DNA from: Hahella sp. KA22 | Lineage (GTDB): Bacteria; Pseudomonadota; Gammaproteobacteria; Pseudomonadales; Oleiphilaceae | Direction: 5' to 3' | Length of the DNA stretch: 64,000 nt | Assembly (NCBI RefSeq): GCF_004135205.1 | Contig: NZ_CP035490.1 | Span: 4,011,644-4,075,643 of the forward strand | Part shown: positions 18,101-25,200 of the stretch, one piece after another | How the letters are laid out: every line of letters begins with the position of its first letter | How positions within the stretch are numbered: the first letter of the stretch is position 1 | Notes under the pieces: generated by a model | The model's database searches: none | Seen by the model: only the letters and a program-made list of their open reading frames with translations | Told to the model about the DNA's origin: nothing | Made by a program: the position numbers and the translations under genes

Positions 18101-21100
18101 ACTTGAGATAGGCGTCGAAACATTCTTCGTCGCGATCAAAACGAAACGCGCAGGGAGACAAAGACACGAACATGCCCACCGTGGTTTGCGCCTGAGGCGG
18201 ACGGTACGCATTCGCCACGGAGATAGAAAACCCATCGCTGCGGCCCTCCCGCGCCACGGCCAGTCCCCATATCCCCAGAAAGAACACCGCCGGCGTGACA
18301 TTGTGGCGGGCGCATACCCGATTGACCGCCTCAATCTCCGTCGCAGACAGAGACCAGGAGGAGTACTTCACGCCATCTTCGTCATCCACGGCGCCATGGC
18401 CGAAAGGATCAAAATCGAGATCCTCAAGGTAATCCTTCCAGAATGCCTGCGCTTCCCCCCAGAGCGGCAGCTGACGGGCTTGCGCCAGCGCCTGCGCATA
18501 ACGGCGGTAACTCAGGCTGGATGGCGACGGCCGCTCTCCGCGCAGAAGCTGCTCAAACTCATGCTTGAGCATCTCCATCGAGGGCTTGTCCACCAGAATA
18601 TGATGGACCTGCAGATGTAACCGCGCCCGCTCCGTCTGCGGCTCCAGCAGGCTTCCTCGCAGTAACGGACCGCGCTCCAGGGCGAACGCCCTGCTCCAGT
18701 CCGCGTCAGCGCCGATCAACACCTGGTCGACGTCGAGGGTCGCCAGCGCTTCTGCGCAAGGCGCGCCCTGTTCATCAAGGGGGTAACGCGTGCGCAAAAT
18801 AGCATGGCGGTCAAGCAAGGCCTGCAGGGCCTGTTTCACCGTGTCGCTGGCGACATCCCGCGCAAGGGGAATGTCTATTTCCAGCACATAGGCCATGGAG
18901 TCTGGATGCAGTCGGTACTGCGCATACAAGCGGGCTTCCTGAGGGGACAGCTCGCCCCGAACCACCTCGCCGGCCTCCGCCGCCTTATCCAGCAGGCTGG
19001 AGAACGCGTTTCCGGCGCCGTCCCGCTGCCCGGCGCAGCGCGCGTCGATCAGCGCCGCCAGACTTGCGATGGCGTCATGCTTAAAGAACTCCAGCAGTGA
19101 CACCCCCTGTCCGAACTCCTGTTGTATTTCCGCCAGCACCCTGCCCGCTCGCAAAGAGTGTCCACCCAAAGCGAAAAAGCTCCTGTCCGCTCCGATAGCG
19201 CTGACATCCAACTCCAGATGTCGCGCCCAGCACACCGCCAGCCACTCCTGGGTACGCCCTTGGGGACGGGGGCCGAGGTCGCTGTTGGCGACGTCACTGA
19301 GCATCTGCTTCAGCTTCTGTCGATCCAGCTTGCCGTTGCGGGTCAACGGCAATGAGGGAGTCAGAATAATCTGGCTGGGAACCATGTAGGCCGGCGTACG
19401 CTGCAGCAGCATCTCCCGCACATCACGCTCGTTGAGGCCGCTATCGTTGGCGACAATGAAAGCGCCAAGCCGGGCATGTCCCCGCTGGTCCGTCAAACTG
19501 ATTACCGCCGCCTGGGACACGCCAGGCAAGTCCAGCACCTTTCTCTCGACGGCGTCCAGTTCAACGCGGAAGCCATTGACTTTTAACTGCCGGTCCCGCC
19601 TGCCCAGAATTTCCAGTTCGCCGTTCGCGTCCCAGCAACAGATGTCGCCGCTGCGATAAAAGCGACCCTGCAGAGCCCCGTTGTCCAGCTCGATAAAGGC
19701 GTTTTCGGTCAGATCGGGGCGATTCAGGTAACCGGCGCCTACTCCGGCGCCGCCGATCAGCAGTTCACCCGGCGCACCGATCGGACAGGGTTGCAGGGTG
19801 TCGGGAAACGCCACCACGCACTGGCAGCCATTGAATGGCCCGCCGATGGTTATCTTCTGATCATTGCGGGTGATCTTCTGATAGGTGGTGAGCACCCCGG
19901 TTTCGCTGGGCCCGTAGACGTTGATCAGCTCGTAGTTATTTTTCTGGAACGCGCGCAGGCTTTCGCCGCCGAAATACAATTGCCGCAGGCTGGGGATATC
20001 CCCCTGCGCCATGATGTCCTCCGCCAGCACAGTGGTCGTAAACATCAGATCAATGCGCTGCTCCCGCAGGAAATCCACGCACTTCGCCGCGTCGGTGCGA
20101 GCCGCTTCCGGCGCCACGACAATGACGACGTCTTCCGTCAGCGCCAGCACGCACTCAAGCACGAAGTAATCAAAGGTATGGTTCGCCAGCGAGGCGACCC
20201 GCGAGTCATCCGTGTGATACTGGGCGCGCTCTTCCTGACAGATATTGAGCAGCGCCCGGTGGGTGTTGACGCAGCCTTTGGGCTTGCCTTCGCTGCCGGA
20301 CGTCATCACCACGCACAAAGGGTCGTCCAGTGACGCCGCGTCGCCCTTGCGCAACGCTTCATCGCGACCACACGCCGGTGCGGACGCCACAATTACGCCG
20401 CTGTATGACGGCAGGATAACGACGCGGCAGCCCTGAGCGACAAAGCGTTGCTCCAGCTCGCCGCCGCCATCCTGCAACAGCACCGTTTGGGTCCCGTGCA
20501 GGGCCACCACATCGGATAGCTGCTCTATTGGCGATTGTCGGGACTGCAGACAGAACGGTTTGCCGATGCGCATACAAACCATCGCCGCCAGTGTGGTCTC
20601 CACCCCTTTATCGCCAACGATCAAAACATAGTCGCCCAGGGCGTCCCACTGTGGCCAGTCGGGAGCTTGCAGCAACGCGTCGATATAGCCGTCCAGCTGA
20701 TTAAAGCTGACCGTCTGTTCGTCGCACTCCAGAAACACCTGCTCGCCCCGATCGCGAATCGACGCCGCAATCGCCTGGGCGACATTGCGATAAGCCAACG
20801 GTCGGCCCTGAGTCGGCGCGGACAGCGCATCGATGCGCGTCTGCTCCGTCGCTGGAATCCAGGGCATGGACCCGAGCACGCCACCCGGGTCGAACGCCAT
20901 CGCCTCCATCAGCGTCCGCAGACGCTCCTGCAACAGCGTCGCCAGCGCCGGGTCCACCTGAGCCGGGTTAAAGCGCAGATGCACCCGGGTTGCTTCAGGA
21001 CGCGCCTCAACGCCAATACAAAGCCTGTACTGCGAGGCGTCAAAGCCTGCACAGGGGGCTCCCGTTTCCGAATAGCCCACCAGCACCTGCGGCCCCGCCG

Positions 21101-21620
21101 ACATGTCGGCGGAGGCGCTTTGCGGCGACAGGCCGGCGACCAGTCCGGCGACCTGCTTCCATTGCCTCAGCTCCGCGCCGATCAGGTGTTTGACTGGTTG
21201 CGCCAATTCTGTTTCCGTCAGCCGCCACTGGGCGGGAATGACATAAAAGCCGTCATTCGGGCCGTTCGTCGGCGCTTCGGGCGCAGACGCGCCGCCTTGC
21301 CCCAGCTCTCCGGCGCCTATCGCCCAGTTCAGCGCGCCCAGGGATTCGTGGCTGTGCGCAAACGCCAGATACTTGATACAGGCGGAGAACAGCGATAGCC
21401 GGTGCAACGGAGAGGCGGACGCCATCGCGTAAATCCGGCGGTTAAGCGCCTCAGGAAGCGCGCAGGTAATGGTCGTCGTCGCGTTCGCCTCAGGCGTCGC
21501 CTGCGCCATCACAAAAAACGGGCACTCCTGATAGTCCGCCGCCAACTGCTGGCGGACATAGGCTTTGAGCGCCTGTTTCCTTGCATTCATTGCAATGGGA
21601 TCATTCGTGAGCATTTCCAT
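15165..21620 (-). CDS. NRPS4: half-C-A-PCP-C-A-PCP-TE (termination)
   Basis: A 2151-residue protein with GGAG upstream of its ATG. Residues about 1-270 resemble only the C-terminal lobe of a condensation domain and lack HHxxxDG. A1 about 280-790 (VVMTSGSEGKPKG; code read as D-Y-L-T-Y-G-V-V-L-K, no amino acid I recognise). PCP about 820 (LGGHSLR). C about 880-1290 with HHILVDK, where lysine replaces the usual glycine. A2 about 1320-1790 (YSSGTTGRPKG; code D-G-E-S-C-S-S-I-A-K, unassigned). PCP about 1835 (VSGSSLSAV). Thioesterase from about 1890 with GGYSLGAEM and a likely catalytic histidine in GDHVEFL. It is the only module with an integrated TE, so it should release the product. It follows NRPS3 by 72 bases. 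Both adenylation codes are atypical. Confidence 0.9.
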   Translation of the reverse strand: MEMLTNDPIAMNARKQALKAYVRQQLAADYQECPFFVMAQATPEANATTTITCALPEALNRRIYAMASASPLHRLSLFSACIKYLAFAHSHESLGALNWAIGAGELGQGGASAPEAPTNGPNDGFYVIPAQWRLTETELAQPVKHLIGAELRQWKQVAGLVAGLSPQSASADMSAGPQVLVGYSETGAPCAGFDASQYRLCIGVEARPEATRVHLRFNPAQVDPALATLLQERLRTLMEAMAFDPGGVLGSMPWIPATEQTRIDALSAPTQGRPLAYRNVAQAIAASIRDRGEQVFLECDEQTVSFNQLDGYIDALLQAPDWPQWDALGDYVLIVGDKGVETTLAAMVCMRIGKPFCLQSRQSPIEQLSDVVALHGTQTVLLQDGGGELEQRFVAQGCRVVILPSYSGVIVASAPACGRDEALRKGDAASLDDPLCVVMTSGSEGKPKGCVNTHRALLNICQEERAQYHTDDSRVASLANHTFDYFVLECVLALTEDVVIVVAPEAARTDAAKCVDFLREQRIDLMFTTTVLAEDIMAQGDIPSLRQLYFGGESLRAFQKNNYELINVYGPSETGVLTTYQKITRNDQKITIGGPFNGCQCVVAFPDTLQPCPIGAPGELLIGGAGVGAGYLNRPDLTENAFIELDNGALQGRFYRSGDICCWDANGELEILGRRDRQLKVNGFRVELDAVERKVLDLPGVSQAAVISLTDQRGHARLGAFIVANDSGLNERDVREMLLQRTPAYMVPSQIILTPSLPLTRNGKLDRQKLKQMLSDVANSDLGPRPQGRTQEWLAVCWARHLELDVSAIGADRSFFALGGHSLRAGRVLAEIQQEFGQGVSLLEFFKHDAIASLAALIDARCAGQRDGAGNAFSSLLDKAAEAGEVVRGELSPQEARLYAQYRLHPDSMAYVLEIDIPLARDVASDTVKQALQALLDRHAILRTRYPLDEQGAPCAEALATLDVDQVLIGADADWSRAFALERGPLLRGSLLEPQTERARLHLQVHHILVDKPSMEMLKHEFEQLLRGERPSPSSLSYRRYAQALAQARQLPLWGEAQAFWKDYLEDLDFDPFGHGAVDDEDGVKYSSWSLSATEIEAVNRVCARHNVTPAVFFLGIWGLAVAREGRSDGFSISVANAYRPPQAQTTVGMFVSLSPCAFRFDRDEECFDAYLKSLAEAQWRAMEQLFFPVEEVFALLRHDPRVFGANPLLNVAYSYFDAEEESDALASDGTDKENDNEAHGPLNLTVFHGGDHSRLVLEYQRAALSDARIAKLAASYRDILRQALGDSSTPRLKDLLVAGDIAAQAFRPAQRREAYGSIEDILRQGFLALGDRPAVIDDEGELSWAEFASLTGSYADRLNRSEIRRALIQGRPGRRLQAFLAACFLTRTTYLALEEGTPQARVEEVIRHGQPDIVLNADDAIAARDVDWRQFASLKSMETNPIAWILYSSGTTGRPKGICVAAQTVAQYLDSLVRTLNLQPGARVTQQFSPSFDGYLEEVLLAWAVQGTSLVTDRYSLLDERRAKAFLAQRRPDVISAAPALFSAWNRMENLAPLPKVCISGGDFLAFGDIDRLLERTQIWNSYGPTETCIAVSMANCAGMDSGAMLSIGAPLDHVAFAVVDAQGRRLRPGQWGELLIYGDFAQHGYLNEAELTAQKFGSDDQGAYFRTGDMAMVDASGQCFLKGRMDDSCKVRGNFIGLGELESRAGQHPGVIAAGAAVALAGTPEACLVLAIEGDENGGSGLQEHLARHYPRSHLPSAIFPVTRLPRTETGKLDRAQIVALFQTWRERAQAAPDATDPAWDGELGELAVCWRECLGFQGALTPDSDFFQVSGSSLSAVRLASQIERRFGVPFSPVDVFRHATLAAQRALIANRRQSRHMAGGCLQERLLNADDARLPKWVLLPPALGGLVELQGLADALAGTVTLSVLALEPNAAVDLSAEALQTALADALSALAAALQETPARPLWLGGYSLGAEMLAALLTQRPELGQDVEQLVFLDPNLQTSVFDGPALYAEFLALFRDIAASAEDSGTAKALAAIEDEAALREASPSLFMEWRYYRLQHQLIQPARFPERLSASPLNRIPTRVFLSDDADGKSAAALLRSAPANALIRRLQGDHVEFLRGLGADDVSPTDFSQAPPVAASQPEPV

Positions 21621-21692
21621 GTTTTACTGCTTCTCCATTTTTACTACGTCTCCATGCCTTTCTGCTTATCCGTGTTTGCCTGGATTCTTTTT

Positions 21693-22283
21693 TCAATCCA
21701 GCGCACATTGCAGCGCTTCCTTGAAGCGGGCGCCCCAGTCTTCCTGCGCCGCCTCGGCGCGATACGCCAATGCCTCCAGCCTGATTTCAAAGCCGGCGTC
21801 ATGTTCCGCCACCTCGCAGGTCAGGCTCCACTGCGACTGCGCTCCCGCCACGCCGGTCAGCTCAAGCTGGCGACAGGGGACTCCGGCGATGCGGCCGGTA
21901 AAGCCGTCTTTATTGAAGTAGCCGAAAAAGGCGGAGGGATACAGCGCCTCTCTGGACAGGTCAGGATGACGGGCGCCGAGGTCCTCCGCATCGTACAGGT
22001 AATGGCGGCAGGCCTCGCGGACCGCACTGGACACCTCTTGCAACAAGGCGCCCCCCTGCTCCGACCCCATGGCCACCCGCACAGGCAACAGGGTCATCAG
22101 CGGCGCGATGACCGTCTGTTGCGCCAGATTGTCGCGGCCGTGGAAGATCATGGAGACCAGTTGCTCCGCCTGCTGGTCGAGCCCGCTCTTGAACTGGGTG
22201 AACACCGCCATGAAGTATTCCGGAACGCTGATCTTCAGTCTGGCGGTCAGCGCTTCAATGCGCGCCTTGCAGTCGGCGTCCAC
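21693..22283 (-). pseudogene. Detached C-terminal lobe of the last condensation domain of NRPS3
   Basis: This frame continues NRPS3 after the frameshift at about 22374-22380. Read in this frame from the shift, the sequence gives DYWLAQLQGW, the conserved helix start of condensation domains, and then a complete C-lobe ending near 21693. The ATG at 22283 is only an internal methionine with no ribosome site, so an independent protein is unlikely. As written, NRPS3 loses this lobe. A sequencing error or slippage at the (GT)3 run would restore one protein ending at 21693. Confidence 0.8.
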
Positions 22284-25200
22284 AGAGACCAGCCATGCGC
22301 CGGTGCGCGGTTGAGCAGTGACCGCCGGCGAGGACGGCGTCCAACCTTGCAGTTGCGCCAGCCAGTAATCCGCGTGTGTGCGTCGCTGAGGGCGAAGGCC
22401 GGGCTGTAGAACAACTCGGAGTACGCGCTCAGATCGCCGCCGGCGTCGGACTGGGCGGCGTCCGCCGACAGCTCATGCAGAACCTGGGTCAGTCCCGAGC
22501 CGTCAATGCAGGCATGAGAGAAATCCAGCAACAAAACGCCGCCCTGAGCATCGGATACCCAGCGACCGCGCACGTTTACCCCATCCTCCAGAGAAAACGG
22601 CCGCACAAAGTCGCGCACATCCTCTTCCAGACTCCCCAGACTGTGCCGTTTTTCCAGACGAAACAGGAAGCGTTTGGCGGGGCGCAGGAAAAGTTCGCCT
22701 TCCGCGAGCGTAAACTGCGCGCTGAGACTCTCATGGCGTGAAAACACCGTTTGCAGCAGATTGCGCAGTTGCTTCAGATCCGGCTCCGCATCAAACGCCA
22801 GCGCCACGAAACTGTTGTTGCTGAGATCGCCGGGATTCAGTTTCACCGCCTTGTAAATCGCTCTTTGCGCAGGCAGCGCCCGAATGCCCTGGGTCGGTGA
22901 CTGAGTTGATGCTGGCGGCTTAGTTGACGCTGACATAAGTGTCGCTGATTGCGCGTCCGCAGTCTGTTCCGCCTGAGAACGTGCTAATTCGGCTTCAATC
23001 AATCCGGCCTGACTCTCCAGATCCAGATGCGCTACGATTGCGCTCAGGGATAAAGCGAGATTGAACTCCCGCTGAATGCCCGCCATCAGCGCCACCGCCA
23101 ACAAGGAGTGTCCGCCGGCTTCGAAAAAGTGCGTTTGACGGCCAATGGCGTCGGTGTTGAGCAGAGCGCGCCACAGTTGCGCCAGTCTGGCCTCCACGCC
23201 CTCCCTGGGCGCTTGCGCCTCAGAAGGAGCCGCGGCGCTGAAAGACGGCGCCGGCAACGCTTTGCGATCCAGTTTGCCATTGCTGGTGACGGGCATGGTC
23301 GCCAGCCAGACAAAGTTGGAAGGAATCATGAACGCCGGCAGGCGGTCTTGCAGATGTTCCCGCAGCGCGAGATTCAACGCGTCTGCCTGAGCGTCCACGT
23401 CTTCGGCGTTCGCCAGCGCCAGTGACGGCGCGGCCGTGACATAGGCGACCAGACGGGCGTCTCCCGGCGCATCTTCGCGCACCAGCGCCACGCATTCCTT
23501 GACGCTGGCGTGGGACGCAATCGCCGCCTCCACCTCGCCCAGCTCAATGCGAAAACCGCGCAGTTTGACCTGAAAGTCATTGCGTCCCAGGTACTCAATG
23601 TCGCCATTCGGTAGAAAACGCGCCAGATCGCCCGTGCGATACATGGCCCGCCCCCCGTCAGCGCAGAATGGATCGGCGACGAATTTTTCGGCGGTTAATT
23701 CAGCCTGATTCAGATAGCCCCGCGCCACGCCCACGCCAGCGATATACAGCTCGCCAACGACTCCGACCGGACAGGGCTGGCGGTGCGGATCAAGAATATA
23801 AAGGCGGATGTTGTCGATCGGACGGCCGATGGGAACCGTCGCGCCGACCTCATTGCCCACGCAATCCCACACCGTCACGTCTATCGCGGCCTCGGTCGGT
23901 CCATACAGGTTATAGAGTTCAACGCCGGGGAATCGCTCCCGGAATCGACGCACGCTCTGAGCAGGCAAGGCTTCGCCGCTGCAAAACACATGGCGCAGGC
24001 TGTCGCTGACGCTGGCCGCCGCCTGATCCAGAAACGGCGACAGCATGGACGGCACGAAATGCAGGGTGGTGATGCGACGGGCGCGAATGAGGTCGCTCAA
24101 GTAAACCGGGTCCTTGTGCCCCTCCGGCTTCGCCACCACCAGGCGCGCGCCGTACATCAACGGCCAGAAGAATTCCCACACGGAGACATCGAAGCTGAAC
24201 GGCGTTTTTTGCAGCACCGCGTCCTCCGCCGTCAAAGCGTGGGCCTTCTGCATCCAGGTCAAACGGTTCACCACGCCGCGATGTTCGTTCATCACGCCTT
24301 TCGGGCGTCCGGTGGACCCGGATGTGTAGATGACATACGCCAGATGAGAGGCGTTCACCGCCGTTTCTTCCCGGCTCAGATCGACGCTGCGCTTGTGCTC
24401 CCAGGCCGACGTGGCATTGAGATCAATCAGGCGCGCCTCGCGCTCTACGGCATAGGCCGCCAGCAGCGCATTAACGTCCGCGGGTACTTGAGCGTGAGTC
24501 AGCACCGCTTTCGGAGCGGCGTCGCGCAACATGTAGTCGAGACGGTCGCCGGGATAATGCGGGTCCAGCGGCGCATAGGCGGCGCCGGCTTTCAACACCG
24601 CCAGCAAGGCCACCACCATTTCCAGACTGCGCTCCACGCAGACGCCGACGATGGCGTCCGGCCCGACGCCCACGTCTTCCTTCAGATAGCGCGCCAGTTG
24701 ATTGGCGCGGCGGTTCAACTGCCCGTAAGTCAGTGTTTCCTCGCCGAATTCCACTGCCACCGCGTCCGGCGTGCGCGCAGCCTGCGCTTCGATCAACCAA
24801 TGCAGGCAGGCCTCGCCAGGAAAGTCCGCCTGGGTCTGATTCCAGCGTCGCACCACCAGATCACGTTCCTGCTCAGGCATGGCGCTCAGGCGGCCAAGGC
24901 GGGTTTCCGGCGCCGCTTCCAGGGCGCCGACGATTTCCCGCAGCGCCGTCTCAAAAAAGTCGCACACCCGCTCTGGATCATGTCCCTGCGTCACCTGTGC
25001 GTTGACCACAAAATCATCGCCAAAATCGTCCACATTCACCGACACCGGATAGGTGGTGCGCTCCATCACGCCGGAGTAGCTGACGCCCTCTACGGCGGAC
25101 GGATTGAGGGCCTGAAACGGGTCCGCCGACGGAACATTGCGCACGTCACTGTGACGGTAGTTCAGCATGGTCGTGAACAACGGCGTCTCGCCCTGAACCT

